NCBI GenBank assembly: GCA_947586835.1
Contig: CANPXT010000003.1
Coordinates: 1-64,000 of the forward strand
Length of the DNA stretch: 64,000 nucleotides
Reading direction: 5' to 3'
Source of the DNA: an uncultured Alphaproteobacteria bacterium
GTDB lineage: Bacteria; Pseudomonadota; Alphaproteobacteria; CAAHEQ01; UBA3637
Shown here: positions 34,990 to 44,877 of the stretch, piece after piece
Layout of the letters: each line of letters starts with the position of its first letter
How positions within the stretch are numbered: the first letter of the stretch is position 1
The notes under the pieces: model-generated
What the model was told of the DNA's origin: nothing
Database searches by the model: none
The model's input: only the letters and a program-made list of their open reading frames with translations
Translations under genes and position numbers: made by a program

Positions 34990-36090
34990 ATGACGCTTGT
35001 TTTCCTTTGGGTTTACACATTTATTTTTCTTTGCTGTTTGTTGGCGGGTGTTTATTTAACACGTTTGCGGATGCATGTCCAAAAGGCGCGCGAAACGGCG
35101 AATCAATTAGAAGATTTATTGGATTCGGCGCCGGACGGGTATTTTTGTTCAACCGTTGTAAAGAAAAAAGAATATACACGTTGTTCCCGACGCCTTTGCC
35201 TGCTGTTAAATATTGTTGAAACCAACGCCTCTTTAAACGTTATTTTGGATCGATTGGCGGCTGATGATGCCCGCTTGTTAGCCGAGTCGTTTCAAAATTT
35301 AACGCAAAAAAATATGCCGTTTGAATTAACGGTATCAACAGGAGGAAAAAAACTTTATTTTATGGTTGTCGGGCGTGTGTTGCGTACCACGGATAAAAGT
35401 TTGAATTCTTATGTGTTGTGGTTTAAAGATGTAACTCATAAAACCGCCCTTTTGATTGAAGAGCGCAAGGCTTATACTCAATTGTTGCAACAGCGGGAAA
35501 TTTTTACCAAAACATTAAATGCATTGCCGTTTCCGTTATATGTGGAAGATCAAAACGGTGCGATTTGTTTTTCAAATAAGGCATATTTGTCCGCGCGTGA
35601 AGATTTAATGGATATGCATTGGGTGGAAATGCCGTTGTCACTCGGGAAAAATATGCCGTTCTTATTAAAATACGGGCAGGATAAAACAACGGAAGAAGGG
35701 TTATCTATTTTGCTGAAAGAAGCGGAACAGGCGCATCGTACCGTGTTAAAGGAAATCCCGTTCGGGGTGGTATTGTTCAGCTCAACGGCACGGTTAACCT
35801 TTTTTAACGCTGCTTTTTGCAATTTATGGGGAATCGATTCGCATTGGTTACGCAAAGAACCGCTTTATGCCGAGTTTTTAGATAAGATTCAAGAAAAAGG
35901 AATGTTACCGCAGGTAAAAGATTTTGCCCAATATAAAAAAGTGCAAATGAAAAATTTTGCCCAGTTAACGCGTGTTACCGAAGAATATCTTTATTTGCCG
36001 AAAGGGCAGATTATCAGACGGTTGATGATACCGTATGCCCAAGGCAGTGTGCTGATGATGGACGAATTGAAAACAACCCCCACGGGGTAA
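34990..36090 (+). CDS. Membrane-anchored PAS-domain protein lacking a kinase domain
   Basis: The 366-residue protein has one N-terminal membrane helix (about 4-22), a short coiled coil, and two or three PAS-like segments (around 40-145, 172-215 and 245-340). The last includes G-V-V-L-F-S-S-T-A-R-L-T-F-F-N-A-A-F-C-N-L-W-G-I, the usual PAS core. It resembles the sensor half of alphaproteobacterial histidine kinases of the DivL/PleC kind. The frame stops after the last PAS, and downstream comes a new promoter, so no HisKA or ATPase domain is present. It may be a scaffold or a kinase truncated in evolution. It begins right after the comM stop. Confidence 0.6.
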   Translation: MTLVFLWVYTFIFLCCLLAGVYLTRLRMHVQKARETANQLEDLLDSAPDGYFCSTVVKKKEYTRCSRRLCLLLNIVETNASLNVILDRLAADDARLLAESFQNLTQKNMPFELTVSTGGKKLYFMVVGRVLRTTDKSLNSYVLWFKDVTHKTALLIEERKAYTQLLQQREIFTKTLNALPFPLYVEDQNGAICFSNKAYLSAREDLMDMHWVEMPLSLGKNMPFLLKYGQDKTTEEGLSILLKEAEQAHRTVLKEIPFGVVLFSSTARLTFFNAAFCNLWGIDSHWLRKEPLYAEFLDKIQEKGMLPQVKDFAQYKKVQMKNFAQLTRVTEEYLYLPKGQIIRRLMIPYAQGSVLMMDELKTTPTG

Positions 36091-36114
36091 AAATTAATTT
36101 TTATAAAAAAAATG

Positions 36115-36143
36115 TTGACAATGCTTGTTAAATATGATATATG
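36115..36143 (+). promoter_or_regulatory. Promoter of the small orphan gene
   Basis: TTGACA (36115-36120), 17-base spacer, TATATG (36138-36143); about 30 bases of leader follow. Confidence 0.55.
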
Positions 36144-36178
36144 GAAAATAATAGAAAGTTTTTTAGAAAGGACTTCTG

Positions 36179-36403
36179 ATGACAACAGTAGGAGATGTTA
36201 TAGCGAGGGGGAATTATAATGAACGTTATCTGAGCGGTGAGGACAATAAGGTTTCCCTGGATACTCTCGAAGAAGAGTATTCCGAACATTTTCCGTGTGG
36301 AGTAAAAAATAATTCTAATCCGTTGAAACAATTTGGTAAAGTGCCGGAATCTGATGTTAGTTTCATGACGAAAAACCTGCTAACAGAACGAAAGGTTCGT
36401 TAA
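36179..36403 (+). CDS. Small soluble protein, unknown function
   Basis: The 74-residue product is acidic in its first half, with no membrane segment or signal peptide and one cysteine. No family was recognised. The gene has its own promoter, a GAAAGGA ribosome site and its own terminator. That complete transcription unit supports it as a real gene despite its size. It sits just upstream of tRNA-Thr, a favoured spot for insertions. Confidence 0.6.
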   Translation: MTTVGDVIARGNYNERYLSGEDNKVSLDTLEEEYSEHFPCGVKNNSNPLKQFGKVPESDVSFMTKNLLTERKVR

Positions 36404-36412
36404 AATGTGTTA

Positions 36413-36440
36413 ATAGCCTTGTTATCAAGGCTTTTTTTGT
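36413..36440 (+). terminator. Terminator of the small orphan gene
   Basis: AGCCTT (36415-36420), GTTATC loop, AAGGCT (36427-36432), then seven T. Confidence 0.85.
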
Positions 36441-36489
36441 CAGCATCGTTTCGAAAAAAGTAAAAAAATACATAAAATTGATTTTTTGC

Positions 36490-36518
36490 TTGCTTTTTTA
36501 TAAAAAAAAAGATATAAG
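36490..36518 (+). promoter_or_regulatory. tRNA-Thr promoter
   Basis: TTGCTT (36490-36495), 17-base spacer, TATAAG (36513-36518), ending 11 bases before the mature tRNA. Confidence 0.6.
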
Positions 36519-36529
36519 ATACTCACATT

Positions 36530-36605
<76 letters not shown>

Positions 36606-36619
36606 TCTTTAAACTCCCG

Positions 36620-36646
36620 GCCTTTCATGATGAAAGGCTTTTTTTT
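36620..36646 (+). terminator. tRNA-Thr terminator
   Basis: GCCTTTCAT and ATGAAAGGC form a perfect stem followed by a run of T. Confidence 0.9.
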
Positions 36647-36765
36647 GTTTTACCGTTCGAAAGAAATTTTCTCTCTTTTTCTGTTGAAAAAGCAGGCTTG
36701 AAAATTTGTTTTTATCTCATTTGAAAATTGTTTTAAAATAAATTTATAAAAATACATTTCTTTGT

Positions 36766-36794
36766 CTTGACTTTTAGTTCGATGCATACTATTT
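36766..36794 (+). promoter_or_regulatory. Candidate RpoH-type promoter of groESL
   Basis: CTTGACT (36766-36772), 15-base spacer, ACTATTT (36788-36794) fits the heat-shock form CTTGAxx plus C-x-ATxT as used by alphaproteobacterial RpoH. No CIRCE inverted repeat was seen, so control by HrcA is not suggested. Confidence 0.45.
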
Positions 36795-36838
36795 AATACA
36801 CATCATATTTTGATAATTGAACGAAAGGAAGGAAAAAT

Positions 36839-38789
<1,951 letters not shown>

Positions 38790-38809
38790 GCCGCTTTGCC
38801 CGAATGATA

Positions 38810-38842
38810 AAAAGGATTCTGTTTTGTGCAGGATCCTTTTTT
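38810..38842. terminator. groEL terminator (probably bidirectional)
   Basis: AAAGGATTCTG and CAGGATCCTTT form a stem with one mismatch, followed by TTTTT. It touches the end of the convergent RHH gene. Confidence 0.75.
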
Positions 38843-39050
38843 ATTTTTGAAGTTGTTTTTGAAGTTCCGTTAACACAAACACACGCAGGGCGCTTGCCAA
38901 GTTTGTCGTACGATGATTATCTGCCTCAATGATGAGTTGCCGAACGGAAATTTGTTTTTTCTCGGCAATTTCTTTTAATGCTTTCCAAAATTCCGCTTCC
39001 AATGAAACGCTGGTATGATGACCTGTGAGTTGTACGGATTTTTTTATCAT
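38841..39050 (-). CDS. Ribbon-helix-helix protein (RHH_4 type)
   Basis: The 69-residue protein shows the RHH_4 pattern: a strand S-V-Q-L-T-G-H-H-T-S-V-S-L-E-A-E-F-W, then two helices (K-A-L-K-E-I-A-E-K-K and I-S-V-R-Q-L-I-I-E-A-D). RHH proteins bind DNA as dimers through the N-terminal strand. In many alphaproteobacteria a gene of this kind neighbours a ClpXP adaptor gene, as here with sspB one base upstream. It is the last gene of the map-radC-sspB operon. Target genes are unknown. Confidence 0.8.
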   Translation of the reverse strand: MIKKSVQLTGHHTSVSLEAEFWKALKEIAEKKQISVRQLIIEADNHRTTNLASALRVFVLTELQKQLQK

Positions 39051-39051
39051 A

Positions 39052-39453
39052 TTATTTTCTTAAATCATCCAGATGAATAATTTTCGGCGATGTTGCTTTT
39101 TGTTTTGTAGGTGGCTGCGGTTCAAAATTTAAAACAAAATTATGGTTGGGATCGGCAAACTGTTTTAATGCCCGAAAAGGAATGCATACCGTTGAAAGAA
39201 TACCACCGAAAGACAAGTCTACCGTTATTTTTTCATGATCGACAGATAAGTTTTTAAACTGGTTTTCCAATACAAGCGTGATTTCTGTCGGATATTTTTT
39301 TCGAACAAAATCGGGTAACACAACATCATCACGATTTGTCTCAAATGTCATATAATAAGCACAGTTGGTTTCAATTCCCTTTGCGGCAACATCATTTAAA
39401 ATATCTTGAACAGCCGTTAAAAGTGCTTTTTGAAGATAAATTTGGTAATTCAT
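39052..39453 (-). CDS. sspB: SspB-family ClpXP adaptor (alphaproteobacterial type)
   Basis: SspB hands ssrA-tagged proteins to the ClpXP protease. The 133-residue sequence has the N-terminal folded part (Y-M-T-F-E-T-N-R-D-D-V-V-L-P-D-F-V-R) and the conserved I-T-V-D-L-S-F-G-G-x-L-S-T-V-C-I-P-F segment. A flexible linker then leads to the C-terminal P-K-I-I-H-L-D-D-L-R-K, the short tail that docks on ClpX. It resembles the alphaproteobacterial group rather than the E. coli form. AAGGA precedes the ATG at some distance. Confidence 0.88.
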   Translation of the reverse strand: MNYQIYLQKALLTAVQDILNDVAAKGIETNCAYYMTFETNRDDVVLPDFVRKKYPTEITLVLENQFKNLSVDHEKITVDLSFGGILSTVCIPFRALKQFADPNHNFVLNFEPQPPTKQKATSPKIIHLDDLRK

Positions 39454-39470
39454 TTGTTGTGTCCTTTTCG

Positions 39471-40193
39471 TTAACCTATGAAAGATTTATTGTTAAATGA
39501 ATAGATTTTTTGATTGCTGATGATTAAATGATCATATGATTGAATGCCCGTATGCATAAGATATGAGCGAACATTTTCCGTTTGAATTAAATCATTGCTT
39601 GAGGGTTGTGCATTTCCCGAAGGATGATTATGAACCATAATAACGGAAAAGGCGTTGATGTTTAAAGCACGTTTTAAAATTTCTTTCGGAAAAATCGGCA
39701 ATTTATCATCAGAGCCTTTTTGAAAATCGTCAACCGTAATAATGCGCATTGTTTTATCTAAATAAATTAAATACAAATGCTCTTGTGTTTGGTGCGATAA
39801 ATTAAAACGACAATAATCTATAATTTGATTCCATCCGGATAAAACGGTTTTGTTTTCATTGTCGGGTTTTAACAATACGCGACATGTGCCTTCAATGAGT
39901 TTTAATAACGTAATGACTGATTCTTTAACCCCTTTAATTTGTTCTAAAGCATACGGATCTGCGTGTATGACACCGGATAATGTCATAAATTGACGCAAAA
40001 GTTGTTTGGCAATGGGTTTTACATCACGTCTGGGTAAAGCCGTCATTAAAATCATTTCCAACAATTCTGCATCAGAAAGAGAATCGGCACCTTTGGAAAG
40101 GAGTTTTTCACGCATTCTGGCGCGATGTCCGAAATAATCGGGAATTGTTGGTGTATTAACTGGAGAAGCAGGAGCCGGTTGAACGTTCTTCAT
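39471..40193 (-). CDS. radC: RadC family JAB-domain protein
   Basis: The 240-residue protein has an N-terminal helix-hairpin-helix-like part (S-L-S-D-A-E-L-L-E-M-I-L and the I-K-G-V-K-E region) and a C-terminal JAB/MPN domain with the metal motif H-N-H-P-S-G-x(8)-S-x-x-D. Although named RadC, a direct role in repair is not established for the family. The first 20 residues are proline-rich and probably disordered. It lies 11 bases after map and 17 before sspB in the same operon. Confidence 0.9.
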   Translation of the reverse strand: MKNVQPAPASPVNTPTIPDYFGHRARMREKLLSKGADSLSDAELLEMILMTALPRRDVKPIAKQLLRQFMTLSGVIHADPYALEQIKGVKESVITLLKLIEGTCRVLLKPDNENKTVLSGWNQIIDYCRFNLSHQTQEHLYLIYLDKTMRIITVDDFQKGSDDKLPIFPKEILKRALNINAFSVIMVHNHPSGNAQPSSNDLIQTENVRSYLMHTGIQSYDHLIISNQKIYSFNNKSFIG

Positions 40194-40204
40194 TCAATGA
40201 TTTC

Positions 40205-40993
40205 CTATTTATATGGCGGATATGTCCAATGTTTCGGTGATAAGGTAAATATTTCATAACCGGTTTCAGTAATGCCGAGTGTATGCTCAAACTGCGCCGA
40301 TAATGAACGGTCTTTGGTAATGGTTGTCCAACCGTCCGATAACGTTAACGTGCGATAAGTACCGATATTAACCATCGGTTCTACCGTAAAGACCATTCCG
40401 GGCTCTAATTTTGTGCCCGTATGCGGTGTGCCGTAATTTAAAATATTCGGTGCGCCGTGAAAAACACGACCGATACCGTGCCCGCAAAAATCAAGAACAA
40501 CGGAAAAATTTTCAGAGGCTGCCAATTCCTGCATGGCATGACCGATGTCGCCGGTTGTGTTGCCCGGTAAACATTGCCGAATGCCTGCCCACATGACTTC
40601 ATAGGTTGTTTCCACGAGTCGCTTGGCTTTAATGCTCGGTTTGCCCACATAATACATGCGGGAAGTATCTCCATACCAACCATCGAGAATAACGGTAATA
40701 TCAATGTTAATAATGTCACCGTCCTGCAAAATTTTATTGTAAGAGGGAATGCCGTGGCAAACAACATGATTGGGAGAAATGCAGCTGGCTTTTTCGTATC
40801 CGTGATAGCCGATGGTTGCCGGTATGCCGCCGTTTTGACGCATAAAAGCTTCCAACAAATCATCCAGTGCACCGGTTGATACACCGACTTTGACGAACGG
40901 GGTAATGTAATCCAATGTTTCGGCCGCTAACCGACCGGCTTTTCGTAATCCTTCAAAATCTTTTATATCATACTTTGTAACGTTTTTTGTCAT
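40205..40993 (-). CDS. map: Methionine aminopeptidase type I
   Basis: Map removes the initiator methionine from new proteins when the second residue is small. The 262-residue enzyme has the pita-bread fold ligands: H in G-Y-E-K-A-S-C-I-S-P-N-H-V-V-C-H-G-I, D in D-I-I-N-I-D-I-T, D in the G-D-T-S segment, H in C-G-H-G-I-G, and E in F-T-V-E-P. I chose the ATG ending at 40993; a GTG directly before it is also open, but AAGGA is better spaced to the ATG. It leads an operon with radC, sspB and the RHH gene. Confidence 0.95.
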   Translation of the reverse strand: MTKNVTKYDIKDFEGLRKAGRLAAETLDYITPFVKVGVSTGALDDLLEAFMRQNGGIPATIGYHGYEKASCISPNHVVCHGIPSYNKILQDGDIINIDITVILDGWYGDTSRMYYVGKPSIKAKRLVETTYEVMWAGIRQCLPGNTTGDIGHAMQELAASENFSVVLDFCGHGIGRVFHGAPNILNYGTPHTGTKLEPGMVFTVEPMVNIGTYRTLTLSDGWTTITKDRSLSAQFEHTLGITETGYEIFTLSPKHWTYPPYK

Positions 40994-41150
40994 CACACAA
41001 TCCTTTTATTATTTTTTCTTATGCTACTTCTTTTTTTTCCTTACTTCAAGCACTTTTTTTTAAAAAAGAACTGGCTTTTTAAAAATATTTGGCGCATAAT
41101 TCAATTCTGTTAAAAAATATAAATTGTTTTTTTCAAAACGAAAGGTTTTT

Positions 41151-41243
41151 ATGAATCGATTTCAAAAATTTTTAGTCACTGCGGTCCTGACCGGGATTAT
41201 TTTATATTATTTTTTGCAAAATTCGCCGCTGACAAACCCATAG
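41151..41243 (+). CDS. Candidate 30-residue single-helix membrane peptide
   Basis: An ATG six bases after AAAGG opens 30 codons ending in TAG. The product has a basic N-terminus (M-N-R-F-Q-K-F) and one hydrophobic helix (L-V-T-A-V-L-T-G-I-I-L-Y-Y-F-L), then a short polar end. This is a typical layout for a small membrane peptide, and it fills a region otherwise empty between map and rpoH. No family was recognised, and short ORFs can arise by chance, so confidence is limited. Confidence 0.45.
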   Translation: MNRFQKFLVTAVLTGIILYYFLQNSPLTNP

Positions 41244-41315
41244 GAAAAATGTGAATTTTTATATCATTGTATGAAAAATATGTGAAAAAACATATTATTT
41301 TATATCAGATGTCTC

Positions 41316-41344
41316 TTGACATTCTTAAAGATTTGGCGTAAACT
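41316..41344 (+). promoter_or_regulatory. rpoH promoter
   Basis: Perfect TTGACA (41316-41321), 17-base spacer, TAAACT (41339-41344). The leader is about 65 bases before the rpoH ATG. Confidence 0.65.
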
Positions 41345-41414
41345 ATTTCTCGTAAACGAATTGTCTATGAATAGAGATTCGAAGTTATATTGCTTTTTGG
41401 AAAGGATATAAGAT

Positions 41415-42290
41415 ATGCAACAATCAAATGTACTCTCATTGCTTTATACGCGCAATTCTCTTTCGCTTTATTTGGCGGAAGTGAATAAATTTCCCATGCT
41501 TGATGCCGAACAAGAATTTATGTTGGCAAAACGATATCATGATTATCACGATATTGAGGCGGCACATAAATTAACGACATCACATTTGCGACTGGCTGCC
41601 AAAGTGGCATTATCGTTTCGGCATTACGGCTTATCATTGGCTGATTTAATTTCCGAAGCCAATATCGGTTTAATGCAAGCCATTAAAAAGTTTGATCCGA
41701 ATAAAGGATTTCGGTTGGCAACATATGCTATTTGGTGGATTAAAGCCTCAATTTCCGAATTTATTTTAAAGTCGTGGTCGTTGGTTAAAATCGGAACGGT
41801 TGCCACGCAAAAACGGCTTTTTTATAATTTACATAAAATTAAGTCACGCCTCGGGTTGTATGACGAAACGGCTTTAAACGAAGAAACGGCCGAACAAATT
41901 TCCAAAATGTTGGGTGTTTCCAAAAAAGATGTTTTGGAAATGGAACAACGATTAAGCGGCGATTCTTCCTTAAATACAACGTTGTCTTACGATTCGTCCA
42001 CGAATCATTTGGATATGTTGGTTGATAAAACGCAATCCGTTGAAGAGCAGTTGGAAGATTCGCAAGATTTGGCTGTAAAAAAACGGTTGTTATTTGAAGC
42101 CATCGGTCGTTTATCCGAACGCGAACAAATTATTGTGAAAGAACGGTTTTTAAGTGAAACTCCCAAAACGCTGGAAGAATTGGGTGAACAGTTTCAAATC
42201 AGCAGAGAACGTGTGCGTCAGATTGAAACAAAAGCATTTGAAAAAATATCAAATACCGTTAAAGCTGAAGCGGCATTGTTAACCATCTGA
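41415..42290 (+). CDS. rpoH: RNA polymerase heat-shock sigma factor (sigma-32)
   Basis: RpoH directs transcription of heat-shock genes. The 291-residue protein has region 2 with S-E-A-N-I-G-L-M-Q-A-I-K-K-F-D-P-N-K-G-F-R and the A-T-Y-A-I-W-W-I-K-A-S-I promoter-melting helix. The RpoH box Q-K-R-L-F-Y-N-L-H-K-I-K separates it from other sigma factors. Region 4 has the helix-turn-helix T-L-E-E-L-G-E-Q-F-Q-I-S-R-E-R-V-R-Q-I-E. Likely targets here include groESL, with its matching promoter. FtsH, encoded in the same window, degrades RpoH in other bacteria. Confidence 0.96.
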   Translation: MQQSNVLSLLYTRNSLSLYLAEVNKFPMLDAEQEFMLAKRYHDYHDIEAAHKLTTSHLRLAAKVALSFRHYGLSLADLISEANIGLMQAIKKFDPNKGFRLATYAIWWIKASISEFILKSWSLVKIGTVATQKRLFYNLHKIKSRLGLYDETALNEETAEQISKMLGVSKKDVLEMEQRLSGDSSLNTTLSYDSSTNHLDMLVDKTQSVEEQLEDSQDLAVKKRLLFEAIGRLSEREQIIVKERFLSETPKTLEELGEQFQISRERVRQIETKAFEKISNTVKAEAALLTI

Positions 42291-42327
42291 GAAACGGTTT
42301 TTCTTAAAATTGTGTTTTAAAAAGCGG

Positions 42328-43251
42328 TTAAGAAAGTCGAATTTGCTTTTGACGTGCCAAAGTATTAAACTGTTCGATTTTTTCTTCATCAAACCCTGCC
42401 AGACGTAAATCTTCCGCCGACACAAGTTGTCCGGCTTGACCTAAACGCGTATTTGTTTGGGCTTTGGTACTTAATTCGGAGATTTTATCGATTTCTTCAA
42501 CGGTAAATCCTTTTTTCAACATGTCTTTTTTGGAAAGTGTAAATTGAACCGGTTTTTTTTCGGCATTTTCTTGTTCCGAAGCGCCGAATAATTTTCCGAG
42601 CAGTCCCCCGCCCAACAACTCGATAAACGACCCGATAAGACCGAGATGATTGAGACTGTTTTGAACGCTGTTTGTTGATGTTTCATTTTTTTTCCCTGCT
42701 TGATAGAAAAAAGCGATATAATCATTTTTTTCTTCTTCCTGTTTGAGCTTTTTGGCTATTTCTTCCCAATTATCAATAGGGGAACGATAGCGAATATTCG
42801 ATCCGGATTGTTGAGCGGTTGCTCGGGTCATTAAAGAGACGGAAGAAATATTTTGAGGCATTTTTCCGTTCAAAACGGTTCGCGGATCGATAGCTTGCCC
42901 CGCAGCATTTCTCACTTCGAAATGTAAATGCGGACCCGTGCTGACACCCGTTGATCCGACAAAGCCGAGTTGTTCACCTTCTCGAATCACTTGTCCGGGT
43001 TGAATATCGGTAAAGCCGCTCATATGTCCGTAACGAGTTTCGCTGCCGTCAGCATGTTTAATATATACGACGTTGCCGTAGCCCCTTTGTGTTTCGCGAA
43101 CGGTAATAATGCCATCGGCAGCGGCAAAAACAGGTGTGCCGGCGGGGGCAGCAAAATCCATTCCTTTATGAAAGCTGCTGGCTCCTCTTGTCGGTGCGTT
43201 CCGATAACCGAACCAAGAAGAAATACGGGAAAAAAAAGGCAAAACAAACAT
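42328..43251 (-). CDS. M23-family metallopeptidase without a visible signal peptide
   Basis: The 307-residue protein starts with the LytM/M23 peptidase domain almost at once. H-K-G-M-D-F-A-A supplies the first zinc ligands, Y-G-H-M the next, and G-P-H-L-H-F-E-V the catalytic H-x-H. The C-terminal half (about 150-307) is charged and helical, with a small hydrophobic G-L-I-G-S-F-I-E-L-L-G-G-G-L-L patch, and no known domain was recognised in it. M23 enzymes cut peptidoglycan cross-links, so export would be expected, yet no signal peptide is seen; it may leave by another route or be phage-related. AGGA is the ribosome site. Confidence 0.8.
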   Translation of the reverse strand: MFVLPFFSRISSWFGYRNAPTRGASSFHKGMDFAAPAGTPVFAAADGIITVRETQRGYGNVVYIKHADGSETRYGHMSGFTDIQPGQVIREGEQLGFVGSTGVSTGPHLHFEVRNAAGQAIDPRTVLNGKMPQNISSVSLMTRATAQQSGSNIRYRSPIDNWEEIAKKLKQEEEKNDYIAFFYQAGKKNETSTNSVQNSLNHLGLIGSFIELLGGGLLGKLFGASEQENAEKKPVQFTLSKKDMLKKGFTVEEIDKISELSTKAQTNTRLGQAGQLVSAEDLRLAGFDEEKIEQFNTLARQKQIRLS

Positions 43252-43337
43252 TTTGAATCCTGTTAATATAATTTACGATTATTTTTAATTATAGCATAAA
43301 ACATTTTGAATGTCAAACCAATCAAAAATCGAAGTAT

Positions 43338-44099
43338 TTATTTTTTTTCATTCTTTTTTTGATTTTCTTTCCATATTTTTTTAAGTGAAACGGGTTTTTT
43401 GAGCAGTTGCCATTTTTCCGAATGGGGAAAGTGTGTTTTAATCATTTTTTCGGGCGGTGTTAAGAACCAATATTCATTAACGGATCGATTTCCCAAGTCA
43501 ATTTTTTCCGGATGTTTTTGTCGTTCCGCCAGCATTTTTTTATAGTCGCGCTGTTTTTGATATGTTTGGTCAAAAATATATTTACCTTCCATGGCCCAAG
43601 TAGCATCCAATAAATACCATTTACCTTTAATTTTAACGGCATTCCAAGAATGCAGTGATTGAAGAGCCGTTTGCGGTGTGATGTTATCACCGGCGTATCC
43701 GACAATCTTTTCGCTGTTCAAATGTGCGCGTGATGCCATTTTCATAAAAAGCGTGGCAATATCATCGCACACGCCCAGTCGCGAGAGATACGGATCGTTT
43801 TTTTTCAAAAAGCCTTTTTGATGATTATTGCGTTTAGAAATATTATCGGCTTTATAGGCATCGTATTGAACATGGGTGACAATCCACATAAAAATAACGC
43901 GCGCTTTAAGTTTTTCATCGCCTCGAAAGGGTTGAATTAAATATTTGACCAAATCGGGCATATCATCAAACTCCGGCGCGTTTTTGGCACGCTCATCTGC
44001 CAAAGTGTAATCATTAGGCTTTGTCGATTCCGTATCGGCTGAAAATGTCGGTTGCGAAATGAAAAGAAGCGCAAGAAATAAGGCGTAAATAATTTTCAT
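43338..44099 (-). CDS. Secreted transglutaminase-like protein
   Basis: The 253-residue protein has a signal peptide (about 20 residues ending T-F-S-A) and a transglutaminase/cysteine-protease core. Cysteine 111 stands in R-L-G-V-C-D-D-I-A, histidine 150 in S-L-H-S-W-N-A-V and aspartate 165 in Y-L-L-D-A-T-W-A, the canonical Cys-His-Asp triad. It resembles the kyphoscoliosis-peptidase-like group of periplasmic proteins. The C-terminal 60 residues are strongly lysine-rich. Substrate is unknown; peptidoglycan or envelope proteins are plausible. All three catalytic residues are present, so it is probably active. Confidence 0.8.
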   Translation of the reverse strand: MKIIYALFLALLFISQPTFSADTESTKPNDYTLADERAKNAPEFDDMPDLVKYLIQPFRGDEKLKARVIFMWIVTHVQYDAYKADNISKRNNHQKGFLKKNDPYLSRLGVCDDIATLFMKMASRAHLNSEKIVGYAGDNITPQTALQSLHSWNAVKIKGKWYLLDATWAMEGKYIFDQTYQKQRDYKKMLAERQKHPEKIDLGNRSVNEYWFLTPPEKMIKTHFPHSEKWQLLKKPVSLKKIWKENQKKNEKK

Positions 44100-44172
44100 A
44101 TATTTATCTCATCAATATTAAATGAATTGGTTTTATTTTCATGCTTTTGTGTGCTGTGTATCTGTATTTAAT

Positions 44173-44769
44173 TTATCTTTTATACTCATTTATATACCAA
44201 TTAACAAATTTTTGAATACTGCCATTAGCACCAGTACATCCATAATACTCTGAAACTTCTTGTTCAGAAAGCTCACAAAGATTTTTATTGTATTCTTTTA
44301 AATATATTATTTTCCACAACTCAGACCAAGCATATGGTGATTGAATATCAACTTTTTCTTTTGATATTTCAAATTCTCCGCCTTCACGTTCAAATTGAAA
44401 TAGAGTGCCGTCTTCATTAACAAAAGTAGCTACACTAACAAATTTGGCTGCTCTGTTGCTAACGCCTTGCATTAATTTTAAAATACCATCGGCACCTAAT
44501 GTTTTCAAAACATATTTGGTATAAACCCCCGGAAAGCCTTTTAATTCAAATACAGAAAATCCCCCATCTTCTGCTAAAACAGGTTCTTTTAATATCTCAA
44601 AAGCTTTTAATGCCTTATATTTCGAAACCTCTTGAACAGTATCAAATTGGGGCTCCATAATATCTAAGTTTTGAGCGCATATCTGCACGTCTATATTATT
44701 AAGTTTCAAACTGTTTTCCAGTGATTTTATTTTTCCTTTATTGGACGTAATAAAATTAATCTTATTCAT
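44173..44769 (-). CDS. RdgB/HAM1-family nucleoside triphosphate pyrophosphatase-like protein
   Basis: HAM1 enzymes hydrolyse dITP, ITP and XTP to keep modified purines out of DNA. The 198-residue sequence has the N-terminal S-N-K-G-K phosphate motif, V-S-K-Y-K-A-L-K-A, and the central V-L-A-E-D-G-G-F-x-V-x-x-L-x-G-F-P-G-V-Y-T motif with the catalytic aspartate region. The C-terminal third departs from ordinary RdgB: it lacks the usual G-x-x-G-F-G-Y-D-P-I-F stretch. The gene is more AT-rich than its neighbours and stands alone. It may be a divergent, horizontally gained relative rather than the housekeeping copy. Its ribosome site is GGAGG. Confidence 0.75.
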   Translation of the reverse strand: MNKINFITSNKGKIKSLENSLKLNNIDVQICAQNLDIMEPQFDTVQEVSKYKALKAFEILKEPVLAEDGGFSVFELKGFPGVYTKYVLKTLGADGILKLMQGVSNRAAKFVSVATFVNEDGTLFQFEREGGEFEISKEKVDIQSPYAWSELWKIIYLKEYNKNLCELSEQEVSEYYGCTGANGSIQKFVNWYINEYKR

Positions 44770-44841
44770 ACATAACCTCCACGGATACCGCTATTTATCA
44801 TATGTGAAAGTGAGCTTTTTGTAAAGAAATAAAAAAAATGA

Positions 44842-44869
44842 TTGCAAAAAAAATAATTGTCGGTATTTT
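44842..44869 (+). promoter_or_regulatory. truB promoter, possibly giving a leaderless mRNA
   Basis: TTGCAA (44842-44847), 16-base spacer, TATTTT (44864-44869). The truB ATG starts only 9 bases after the -10 element, where transcription would begin, and no Shine-Dalgarno is visible. Confidence 0.4.
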
Positions 44870-44877
44870 AAAAACAG

